A stretch of 64,000 bases of DNA, taken from Nepenthes gracilis. Taxonomy: Eukaryota > Streptophyta > Magnoliopsida > Caryophyllales > Nepenthaceae. The first letter of the stretch is position 1. Each line of letters opens with the position of its first letter. Positions 36,901 through 48,900 of this stretch are shown in pieces. The stretch covers positions 10,809,030-10,873,029 of the forward strand of contig BSYO01000030.1 of NCBI GenBank assembly GCA_033239525.1, given 5' to 3'. Below the pieces are notes generated by a model. That model saw nothing but the letters and a program-made list of their open reading frames with translations, was not told where the DNA came from and did not search any database. A program made the position numbers and the translations under genes.

Positions 36901-39689
36901 AAGGATTTGAGGAATATATTATTCACTCAAATAATCCTTTTTTTATAGTAGAAGATTACAAATTTAAAAGATATATATAAAAATACTTATAACTCAGATA
37001 TATAAAAATATCTTAACATAATATTAAATATGATATTATCTATCTTTTTAAAACAAAAACTATTTTTAGAATTAATATAAATAATATCTCATATTTTTTT
37101 ACTAATAATATATGGTTATCATATAATAAGCTATCTTATATTTATATTTTCACATATTGAATTTATAAAAATTAGAAATTACAAAAAAAAATATTAATTT
37201 TAACATTTTTGAACATCCATGCACTACTTCTATAATTTGTAAAATAATTAATACTATTATAGATAAATATAAATATTTAATAAGATTTGTTTTATTAGTT
37301 TTAATAATATTTTAAATAAGAATGTTGCTATTTCTATTTAAATTATAAATTTTTTAATTTTAAATAGTAAATTATTTTATATAAAATATATATGTCATAT
37401 TATTAATATTTGTGCCAAGAGTATTTTATAATTTTTTATTCTTTTATTAAAAATTTTAAAAATATTATTCTATTTATTTGAATATCGTTTTTTTTCTAAA
37501 AATAGTAGTTCAAAACGTTATATAAATATAACAATTTAAGTATAAGAAAATAAAGATCATTTGCGTAACACAGTGAAACTTGACTTGCTACATGTTGAAC
37601 ACCCTGTATTTTTTTCATTCTATTCTAATTATCTTTTATAATAAAAATATCCCACCGTCCAAACTAATTATAAAAATCAATTGAAAAATAATTAAATTGA
37701 TTATTATTTTTAAAAAAATATTTTATTTTATTATTAACAAATTTGTAAGTATTTATTACACAATACAGAATATATTATTGAGCCAATAGTTATCATTTAC
37801 TGAAAACTTTACATTTTATCGAGATGATTATGATTTTCATCATATTGTACCAACGATGAAGATGATATAAAATTTTAAAAAAATAATTTTAAGTAAATAT
37901 TTAAATATATTAAAAATATATTTATTGATATTATATTTGTAAATATCTTTTTTTAAAAAAATATTTACAAATATTAGAAAATTCTCTACTACTAGTCTAC
38001 CTCGCTACAGTTATAGACCCAATGTGAATTTACATAAAGTATTTTGAAAATTCCTACACTTATATAATGATAAGCAATGGCATTGAAGAGATCAAGACAC
38101 AGATCCATCATAAGTTTCATATAATGTATAACTTATATGTATTACAGTTAATACCAAAATCATCCAGTCCAGTAGCAACAAAAGTGGCCCGAACAACACC
38201 ACCTGCCGAAATAGTTAGAAATATTACTGTACTAGTAACTGATAAACGACTATTAAAAATATTTGTGACTATAAAATATCACCATCAATTGAGAAATATC
38301 ACCTCTAGGGGGAAAAAAAAAAAGCCACCATAGTTACTGAAGATTAATTTCTACTATCATTAATCAAAATGTGTAATGGTTTTTTTTTTCCCAAATGCCA
38401 AACATAAAAAAATTAGAAAAAAAATCCTCTCCTTTAAATATATTTTTATATTGTTATAAAAATTATAAAAAATATTTTTCATGAACATATTTTTCTAAAA
38501 AAATTTATTTGATAAATATTTCTCTTTTGAAAAACAATGAAAATGTAAGTTTACAAGATATACATAATTATTTGTTAGTTAAGTGGTGGATTGATGTGTA
38601 GGGTGGCTAAAGATTGATATCATTATACAAATATATAATATACTTAAAATATTATATTATTTAATAATACAAATTAATCAGATATCTTAATAATTAATTA
38701 TTTTTAATATATATTACAGATATTTATATATTTTAAATTAATTAATAATATTATAAAATAACATAATATTTATAATATAATAGTTACTCCTCTTGTCGTG
38801 TACTCATAACTAGTATTAATAATTGCCTTCCTTGTCCGTAACTGGCTACCGGTCACGTGATGGCGAGCCCACTCCAAAATTTTGGTCCAATCACGAGATG
38901 AGTTTATTTTAACTTTTTCTTGTTAATTTCTAATTCTTAATAATGCTATTTTACAATTATAAATTTGGGTCAATTTTAATATTGAGAGGTTTATTTACTA
39001 AATAATTTTTGTTAATAGATTATATTTATTTTTGTTAGCACATAATAAAAATTTTAAAACTAAAACAGAAATATCTCTAGGAAAGATGGAATATATTTAT
39101 TTTTTAATATTAATTGCTTATTTAAAATATATAATTCTAATTTAATTATTTTTAAAAATATGAAAAAAATAATTAATTTAAATGGTAAAATAAAAATATT
39201 TATTTAAAAATAAATTATTAATATTTCACCTATTTATCTATACTAGTAGGCCAAAATTGATAGTTCAATAGATATCATTATACTCAAAAAATATTTAAAA
39301 AATATTTTTAAATTATATACTTTTAATTTATAGGACTTATAGATTTATCAAATATTTTTATAGTTATTTGATTGATTTTGATTAAAAATTAGATTTCTCC
39401 CTAAATAAAAAATAGCTAAAATTTCTTATTGTTGTCTATATTTTTCATAATTTTAATTTTTATATTTTTGTCACTAATTATAAAACTTAATATGCATCTA
39501 AAATTAGTCAATTTTACACACATTTACGCATTAAAAGCACGACCGGGGAGAAAGAACAAAAAAGACACCAACTGTACCAAAAAAAGAAAAAGGAAAAAAA
39601 ACAAGACAACGATCACACTGTTAAGGATCTCTAGCTATTGGCCTCAAAATAAAATCTGCCGAAGTCTCTCATTTGGGGGTAAAGGAAAA
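30961..39689. other. Long AT-rich intergenic region upstream of the transporter
   Basis: No supported gene in 8.7 kb. The stretch 34.2-39.4 kb is extremely A+T rich with many A and T runs. The few ORFs (34002-34199, 34302-34514, 38067-38333) show no family features. The last few hundred bases should hold the promoter and 5'UTR of the potassium transporter; an open frame runs upstream of its ATG from 39429 but is Lys-rich low-complexity and unlike the family. Confidence 0.6.
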
Positions 39690-39938
39690 ATGGAAGATGA
39701 CAGGATTGAAGAAAGCAGTATGAAATTGCTGGTTAGTGGTGGGAGCGATTATAAATGGGTAGATGGTAATGAAGTGGACTCAGAGACTGCACAGCCATGG
39801 ACGCAAGTCGATGAAGATGAGTATAGCGCAAGTTACGGGTCTCTTAGAAGAAGGCTCGTGAAGAAGCCCAAAAGGGTTGATTCTTTTGATGTCGAAGCCA
39901 TGGAGATTGGAGGGTCTTATCGTGGTCACCATCTCAAG
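39690..39938 (+). CDS. POT12: Potassium transporter exon 1
   Basis: 83 codons of acidic cytosolic N-tail, ending CATCTCAAG|GTATAA. The start is the ATG of [10 protein letters not shown], chosen because family members begin with a short acidic stretch before the WVDG-EVDSET segment. Confidence 0.9.
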
Positions 39939-42900
39939 GTATAAATTTTCATCAATCCTTTGAAGAATTTCATATGTATTTCTAATTGTTTCAAAAATAC
40001 AAGGTTTCAATTTCAATGCCCACTTGAGAATTTCCTACTCTGCTTTTACAGTGTTTCACCATAGCAAGGAGAAATTATACAGAATACTCCATTTTAATGA
40101 TACCATCAATTATCAAATTATGTCATTTTTAAATGAAAATGAGAAGATACAGTGATAATTTGATGTATAATGTGTCAGCAGATGGGAGCGAAAATAGGAT
40201 CAGTTTATTTGCTTGTACGGAAAGGGCGGTAGAGTTATGTGGCCGCGAATATTTCAGCTAGGATTTCGATCTGACTGTCTGATCTTTCATCGTTTTGGGT
40301 AACTCATACTTAAATCAATTCATTCCTCAGTAGGCTAAAATGGACTCTGGCTTATGAATTGCATCTAATTGATTATTGAGATGCATAGTTATTATACCAA
40401 TGAATTGACGTAACACTCTAGTTTAATGTATAATTTTTCTTTTCAAGGCATTATTTTCAATGCCCTCTCGAGAATTTCATTCGGCATTTTTTAATATTGG
40501 TCCCCTTGCTCCTGGGTTTATCTTGCTGATCTGTCCCTTAGGGTGAAATTAGACATGACAGTATTGGGTATTGGGTCATTTCCCAGTAAGTCCCACATCT
40601 ACCGGACAAACGGTTTGTCAGCTTTGGTGCTGTAAGGGAGTTCTGTGTGAGGTTCACTTGAGCAAAATAATTCACCGGAGGTTCCGTGAGAAGGCTACAA
40701 GTTGGCGATTTAAGTGTCAGGACTGGGAGGATTTCTAGTAGCAAACTGTAAGTGAGCCATAAGATGGCCACTTAAGTGGCTGTGTGGATATAAGTACCCT
40801 ATTCTTATTTCTAGGGTTAATTTGAAAACATTTTAACTTAAAGGGGCACCGTGAAGAAAAGAGAAAAGAAAAGAAAATGGAAAGATTTCGGCATCCAAAT
40901 AAGATCCTATATGAATTCCATCATTTGCCAAGTTTGGTATGTTGTTTTAGCTTTCGTCATAGAATAGATTGTCGATTGGTTACTTGTTTTCTCGTTGTAT
41001 TTTACTCTTGTGGGTTGTTAGATTGGTTGGGATTATATTCAACCGGTTATTTATATAAGTTGTTGTGAAAAGCTCTAAGAGGGGGTTATTTGTAACTATA
41101 TACTTTGTAGTTGATTTGTTTAGTTATTGTCCCATGATTTCTTCCATTGGTTGAAAAGAGTTTTCTATGTTAAATATTATTGCGCAACTTGTATGCTTAG
41201 TTGCATTGTGTCCATTCGGGAGAGAACGGTGGACGATGGTCGACGGGAGATTTAGGTTTGTTTTCGCTATACCGTATTGCATGTGTTTTGAATTCCAGCA
41301 AGTGATGTCAAAGTGTAGATTTTTCATTATGAAGACTACATTTGATGGTGTCGACTTTAAAGAGTCTATCATTCTCTACTAAATAATTCAATGAGCAAAA
41401 TAATTTCATTCTTTTGCTAGAAGTAGTGAGAAATTTTTCATCTTGAGAAGAAACTGTAAAAGCACTGAGAAAGAATGACAAATAGGAAAAATTACAAAGG
41501 GAAGAGAAGCAAGATATAAGGGACTTGTCGAATTGTTCAATCAAGTTATATCCTCTAGCCAAAGAATTTCATTCTTTGGCTAGAAAGAGTGAGAAATTTT
41601 TTATCCCGAGAAGAAACTGTAAAAGTACCGAGAAAGAATGACAAATAGGAAAAATTATGAAGGGAAGAGAAGCAAGATATTAGGGACTTGTCAAATTTTG
41701 CGATCAAGTTATACCCTCTAGCCAAAGAATAAAATTCTTTGGCCGGAAAGAGTGAGAAATTTTTTATCCTGAGAAGAATCTGTGAAAGCACCGAGAAACA
41801 ATGACAAATAGGAAAAGTTACGAAGGGAAGAGAAGCAAGATATAAGGGACTTGTCAAATTGTGAAATCAAGTTATATCTTACAGATAACGCTCTTCAGAA
41901 AGTAATTGATTTGTTAGATCTAGTAGAGCTTTGGATAAAGCTTAAGATCCGGTATAAATTCAAGTCCTTGATGACGAGGTTGTATGTAAAGAAGCTGTCA
42001 TGAACCCGAACCAAGCAGGTCAATTTAAATGATTAATTATAATTTCTAAAATCTAAAATCCCAAATAATTTTAAACAAATAATACTAAGTCCCAAAATTC
42101 GGGTGTGACAAACCAAAATATACACTCAACAAAATTAAAATCCTCACAGGACCTCTTCGAACAACCGTCCGAACAATATAAATATGACCTGCTCTACAAT
42201 AATCGTAAGGGAGATAATAATTCGACCTAAAAATCATCATCAAACATAACATAATATTCAAACTATTCCCAAAATATAACAATAAGCTCATATCCGGCCA
42301 ATTCCATAATCCAAATACATCAATTATCAATATAAATCATAATAAAATTGAAACTCACCAAATCGGACGAATATCTGACCGATCACGTCTTTACTTCTGT
42401 ACTGCATCCAAACCTTCTACTTTGAAGGGACAAAACAGAAAAATGAGCCTAATGCCCAGCAAGTATCATATTTAGTCAAAAGGAGTCCAATAAATCAGAT
42501 GAGAGGTCAATGGATGAAAATCCAATCAAATTTCAAAATAAATTTAAATCGCCGATAAGACAAATTCAACCAAAATCCAAGATCCAAATTTTAAAATCCA
42601 ATGGTAGTCTCGTACTCAAATCAAATATCCAAGTCTAAACAAATGTCCAAATTTCAAAAATAGTCCTCGTCGGGACGTATATATCTAAATATATATATAA
42701 CCAAAACAGAAGTGATCCGAACTAATTCCAAAACCGATGTCGATCCGAGTCCAAGTCCGAATCCAAGTCCGAGTCCGAGTCTAAGTCCAAATCCAATACC
42801 CGATCAGCTTGTGATCGGGGAGAATCCGAGCAAGCGGATGATCGATAGCGTCTTGTGACCGGCAAAGACTGCGACAGATATTCTAAAGGTCCGGATCACA

Positions 42901-45900
42901 ACATATAATCAAAATCGTTTGTACGAGACATACCAAGCCCAATTATAGGCAAAAATCGGCGAATATTAAATCCAAGTCTAAAAATTCATATCCAAATCAA
43001 AGTCCAATACCAATTAATGCAAAAATACAAATTATGCACCAAATTTGGGTTCTCATTATTTAAAGACTAGTTTGAGTAAGGGTTACACATAATCCCAGTA
43101 ACCTTAGGCCAAAATCCATGTACTGTGTACCCATAGATAAGGTTGCTCACTATGTTTTGCCACCCGCGGCTTTGAGTGTATTCCTCAAACTTGTCAGATA
43201 TATTAGGACGTCTAAATATATTCTAAGGTCAAATCAAATTGTTCAAATGGGAAGGGTCACTACTCCAAGCCTTTTCTGCCGGCAGAAAGGGATTTCCAAA
43301 TAACAAAAATAATCTCCCCGTCCGGAGCTGGCCAGAATCCAATAATCCAAATCCAAATCCAGTGACCACAATCCGGCACGTGCATGTGATTGCACGGCCA
43401 ATGCAAAGTTTCGTGCTCATTTTTTTTTATACAAATATATTAATATAAAAATATACAATGTCCAATAAATTATTCGGACTTTTAGAAAAATATTAAATTC
43501 TCCAAAATCATAAAACTCAGTCCAATAACCCCCAAAACATCCAATGAACTACACATGCATGTCTAGAATAAATAAACGGGTGTACCAAAATTTCATGCAT
43601 GTTAGTAAAAATTCCAAATATTATCCAAAATATATCAGAAATTAAATTAGACCAAAGAGGGGGTTTTTAGATACTTGCCTGGACCTCATACTTTGCAGAT
43701 CTGAATAAATGATATCCCGAAGTGCCCGAATCAGCCCTTTCTCTCTCCGCCCTGCGTGCTGCCGCGCCTCTGCTCTCGATCCCAGCCTTACCCTCACGCC
43801 GGCAGCTTTCTGCACACACCGCCGGCCACCCACGGCCACCGTCGATTGCCGGCGTACCACCATCGGCTGCCGTTGACCACCTTTGAACACCGCCGCTCCT
43901 TCCTCTGCCCTGCACTGAGCGGCGCCTCTCACCCGTGCGCTTCTCTCCTCGTTGCGCAACTTCGCCGAACATCCATGGCGACCACCGGTCGCCGACGTCC
44001 ACCAGCAACTGCCGTCGACCACCGTCGCAGCACTACCTCTGCTAGGCGCCATTGCCGACAAACGCCGTCGGCCTCCTCGACGGTTTTCTCTTCGCAAAAC
44101 CACCACCGGTCAAATTTCCAACCGCTGACAACCACCAGCACTGTGCCGTCCTTGCCGCACGTCGCCGTCGCCGGCTGTCGTCGAACGGCCGCCTTCCTCC
44201 CTCTTCTCCTCCCTCTCTTCTTTCTCCTCCATCACTTGAAACCCTAACCCTCTTCACTCTCTCTCTCCCCAATCCATTCTTATCTCCTCTTTTTTTTTTT
44301 TTTTCCAATCCTTATCTTCATATATATATATATATATATTCCATTTTAATTTTCTTTTATTCCAAAAATCCGAATCGATATTTGGGCGACAATACGGGCG
44401 CACCCCGAGCGCCAACCCAACCGATCCAAACATCCTCCCAAAGTTTCTTAATATTTAATTAATTTTGTCACGCCCAATTTGCCCAAAATTATAATTAATA
44501 TTTAATTAATCCGAACAAAATCCGAGATATTACAGAAGCAATTTTATGGTATTCGATTATTAGGAAGGTGAAGTCTTGAAGAGTATTTGAATGAGTTTAA
44601 CTAGATTTCAACGTAAATATTCACACTTGATAAGAAGACCGAGGAGGACAAGATGTTGGTGTTATTTGCTATGTTGCTAACCTAATACGATCATAGTGTG
44701 ACGACACTATTGTTTGAAGAGGACATGCTTAACCTTGATGAGGTCATTATTTCTTTACTTATGAGTGAGCCTAGATGGAAGAGAATTAATGAGGTTTTAG
44801 GGAAGTCAAGTGCCTTGGTGTCCACTAGCAATTACGAACATAGGAGATTGATGGGAAAGAGGCAGCAAGTCGGAGAGAAGCAATAGTAAGTCTAAGTTCA
44901 AGAACATTGAGTACTATTATTGTGATGAGAAGGGTCATATGAAGCAATATTGCTTCAAGAGAAAGTAGGAGAATGATGATAGTACATCTTCACTACATGC
45001 AACATCAACGAAGTCCTTATGTTTTATGCGCTTGGAGATTGCGGGATATTAAAATGTGAAATAGTGGCTCATTGATGGTAGTTGACATTGGATACGTTTG
45101 AGAGACGTACAACATGCTCAAACGTGAGGTCAAATTCAATTTCAATTGACAAGCTTAATAATAAAAGTTTTTGTATAGCATTCTACAAAGGCCAGTGGAG
45201 GCTCAACGAAGGCTCCACTATTTTGGCAAGGGAAGCAAGCGTTCAAACTGATACCTTATAGAAGTTTCACTTGCTAAGGACCACACCAAGGTGACTAACG
45301 AGAGGTTTGATCAAAGTGGCTAGAGGAGGCCGATGAGGATGTTAAGAAGAGCATTCCTACCGATGTGAAAGCACCAAAGGGGAGTGATAATACTCCTAGT
45401 GTTTAGTAAAGTGAAAGGGGGTGTCATTCAAATTTGTAGAGTCCAACGCCAGGACCCTATAGAGGGGAAGCTTTCAATGGGAAAAAGGTAACAATTGTTC
45501 GCCGGAGAGGCAAGGTTCCTCCACAAGATCATTAGGGAAAGTTTATTGGGTTTTAGGTTACTTATTTGTGAGTCCCACATTGAGGTTTGTCAATTCTAGT
45601 GCAGTAGGGAAGTTCGGCACAAAATTCACGCAAAATTTGTTCGAGTGAAAATGTTTGCTAGAAGTTCTGTTAAAAGGTTGCAAGCTGGTGGCTTAAATTC
45701 TATGCCTGGAAGGACTTTTGATGGCAAACTATAAGTGAGCCGCAATATAGTCGCTTAAGCAGTCGTGGGGGTATAAATACTATATTTTGATTTTTAGAGT
45801 TAATCTGAGAGTATTTTAATACAAAATGGGCACTACAAGGAAGGGAGAGAAGAGATAAAAGAGTGAAGGAAAAGATTTTCAACATCCAATTGAGATCTGA

Positions 45901-48900
45901 TTTGAATTCCATCATTTACCAAGTTTGGTATTTTGCTCTAGCCTTTGCCAATGGATGTATTGCCAATTGGTTGCTCATTTTCTTGTTGTATTTTACTCTT
46001 GTGGGTTGCTAGATGTGTCGAGATTGTATCCAATTGGTTTTCACATATGTTATTGTGAAGGGCTCCAGGAGAGGGTTATTTATAATCGTATATTTTATAG
46101 TAGATTATTCAAAAGTTATCCTGTAGTTTTTTTATTGATTGAAAAATGTTTTCTATATTAAATATTATTATACAACTTGTGTATTTGGTTATATTATATT
46201 CCTTACATTCATTTGGGAGAGATGGGTGATAGGGCATTCGAGTCTATTTCCGTTGCACTGTGTTATGTGTGTTGGAATCCCAATAGAGGGTTCGTAGTAG
46301 TCATCCCTTAATTGTTACTTGGCTTTCATATACCCCCTTTTTTTTTTTAATTTTTTGAGCTAGTGTTTGAATAAATTTCAGAATCTTAGGGTTAAGTTAG
46401 TCATGACCGAACCTAGGAGGCAATCTTTAGTTCTTTGACAGCCTTTCTACAGTTTTTGCATATACTTCCAGTTTTATTATGGAAAAACAAAACATTTATT
46501 CCATCTTCTAAGATGAAGGGTAAACGAAGTACGTGGTTGATGGCCATGATCAATTCTTTCCACACCGTTATAAATTTTGAAAAGGATGTTTCGTGAACTT
46601 TCATGTTGAGAATCTAGTGCCTCACTGATACCTTAGAAGCACTGGAATTTGTAAGCAAGTTTGCATCCATTTTTTTGGGTAAGTAAATTTTGTTACTACC
46701 CAGTGAGAAAAGACAAATTACAGCATAATCTGGTGGAGTGCAGATTATAGACTTGCTCAAATAAAACGAAACAAGAAAGGACAGACCTTAAAAACGCAGC
46801 TTCTAAATACATCAGAAGGCAATGTGTCTGAGAATCATAAGTACAGTATCTATATATTGCCTATTCACTTGACTCTTGAATTTAGCTTTCCTTTCCTTCT
46901 AGTATGGACACCGACTTGGGACATGACTAAATAACAACACTTCGACACATTATTCTTCTAAAGAATAGGACATAACACATTGGGCACACGCTAACTAAAA
47001 TTTATTATTTATTTATAGATATAACATAATTGATGAACAACAATACTTTACACAAACTAAGCAAAAAATGTACATAATTTCTTTTTTCCATCCCAAAAAA
47101 ATCATAAGAAGAAGCAACATGCAAGTTAGTAGTGACCCAATATAAATGAGTTGTTTTCTAACATCTTAAGGCCCCAATTTTCCCTTTTTATATTGCAAAC
47201 CCTAGTTTTTCCTTTTTTTTTTTTAAATTATGAAATTACTTATCGTGTTTAAGATATGCCAAAAATGTGTTGGAGTATGAGTGGAAATTCGAATGAAAAA
47301 TTTGACACGTGTGGAGAAGTGTGGGACACATGTCGCATGCAAATGCTTTATCCCTGGGAGAGTGTTGGTGCTTCTTATCCCTCTATAAGTAATAAACTGC
47401 AGCAGCCCAGCTGGCTTGGATCTTAAATGATGCCTTGGCTTTCTTTCTAATGATCCTTAACAACCATCTAATTTTTATAGGCCAACTTCTGCATTTGTGA
47501 TGTATCTGCTATTGCTCTGAAGAGCAAGAGCACTAGGTGACTATGTAGCACTTAATATCATGTTCATATCATGGGCTGCAACTCTATTCTAGTCTGTTGC
47601 CTTGCTTTATAAGAAGGTACAAAATGAACCTGTGCTTTTGAAAGCTCATGTTGCTTCATACCAATCTCTACGTTGCTGTCTTTGCAGCTTTGAGCCTTAT
47701 CTTAAGGTTTTTTTTTTTTTTTGTTATGTAATGTATCTAGAGCTTCCCCCCTTTTGGCCTGATTCTTTTGTCTTATGCAAGGTTTTATTAGGGTACAAAA
47801 GAAAATGCCTCGAGCTAATCCTGGAAGGGGTTTGATGGAAGGTGTTATAGCATAAATAGGACTTGGACCCAAATAAGCTAGAGATGTCTAAGCACTAGGT
47901 GAGTTAGAACACTCAAAGTTATTTGGCAAGATTTGATTGGATATAGCTCTTCAATGTAGCCAATTTGTTATGCAAGAGTAAGGTTTTGTTTGTTTGACTC
48001 TTCCCAAACTCCACTCCATGATGTGGGAACATCGTGCACTAAACTTTAAAATGGCTATGCAACTGATAGATCATTGAACTATTATCTTCACATTCTTAAC
48101 TGACGTGATGCATAAATATGCTACTTCATGCAATATATAACCTCCAACATGGTCATTTGATAGGAAAAACAGCACTAGATCTCTTTCCATGTTATTGCCC
48201 ATTTCTACTTCTGATAAGTAAATGCCTGATATTTTTTACTGGAATTCTTTATTCATTGTACTGGTCTAATTAGTTTAAAATGTTGATTACGAGTCAGTTT
48301 CTACAAATTTAGTTTTTTCTACAATAATATTGTGGTTGTTTTGCTTTTATTTATGGAGTTCCACCTGGCTACTGTTTGGATCTCTCCTTTGATTCTGTCA
48401 GGTCTTCAATAATCTTATATATTGCATATAGGATAACAATGATCCACTCCACATCATGCTTATATGTAGAACAGATACCATCCCAAATGTAACAAACAAC
48501 AAAATGGCGCTCTCTTTTGTAATAAAATCTCTGAAAGATAATCTATACTTGTGAGGGAGTTTACTTCAGGAAATTATCTGAATTGCGGCTATTAAGGAAA
48601 AAGAATTCACCCATACAAGCCTCACTCCTTTTGATAGGTAGCTAGAGACACAAATAGGCACTCACTGCCCTTTTGGCATGTTTTAAAAACTTCTTTTTAC
48701 TTGAAATATTTGGAATTGCCATTTAGAAATGATTATTTGCTTAAATTCACCTCTTTTTTTCCCATCTTTAAGTAACATCAAGATGTATGCTATGAAACTT
48801 ATTTAACTTGTCTAAGTTCTTTTTCTTGAGCATATCAGGAAGCTTCTGTTTGGCACACTCTTGCATTGGCATTCCAGACACTTGGTGTTGTGTATGGTGA

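Larger units (their letters stand above)
41330..45090 (+). pseudogene. Copia gag remnants, with a protease trace
   Basis: At 41880-41995 the plus strand reads [20 protein letters not shown]. The match resumes after the nested LTR with EYLNEFN (about 44580) and continues with [14 protein letters not shown] and [18 protein letters not shown] at about 44636-44750, the copia gag core. A zinc knuckle with its first Cys changed to Tyr ([16 protein letters not shown]) lies at about 44912-44960, and a WLIDGS trace of the protease near 45065. Stops are frequent. Confidence 0.75.
40569..46286 (+). mobile_element. Ty1/copia element in intron 1, decayed and internally deleted
   Basis: LTRs at about 40569-41300 and 45544-46286 share AGTCCCACAT, a CAT/CC-AATT-GATC-TAT-TGAATTCCATCATTT block, and TTGTATTTTACTCTTGTGGG. 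A degenerate primer-binding site (TGATGTCAAAG at 41303) follows the left LTR. The interior keeps copia gag pieces and a trace of the protease active site, but no integrase or reverse transcriptase. A 2.5-kb solo LTR is nested at 41996-44534. Same strand as the host gene. Confidence 0.8.

Noticed and set aside
41308..41857. Minus-strand ORFs with repeated Phe/Ser/Leu motifs as a repeat protein
   Set aside because: They are the reverse strand of the 162-bp tandem repeat in copia gag.
41408..41880. CRISPR-like array
   Set aside because: The repeats are 162 bp, contiguous and without spacers, in a plant nuclear context.
44235..44255. CCCTAACCCT as an interstitial telomere repeat
   Set aside because: Only one and a half units, at the edge of a CT-rich LTR tract.
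43642..44462. Cluster of ORFs (up to 163 codons) on both strands as a possible gene
   Set aside because: They lie wholly inside a solo LTR with exact boundaries and show no conserved motif.
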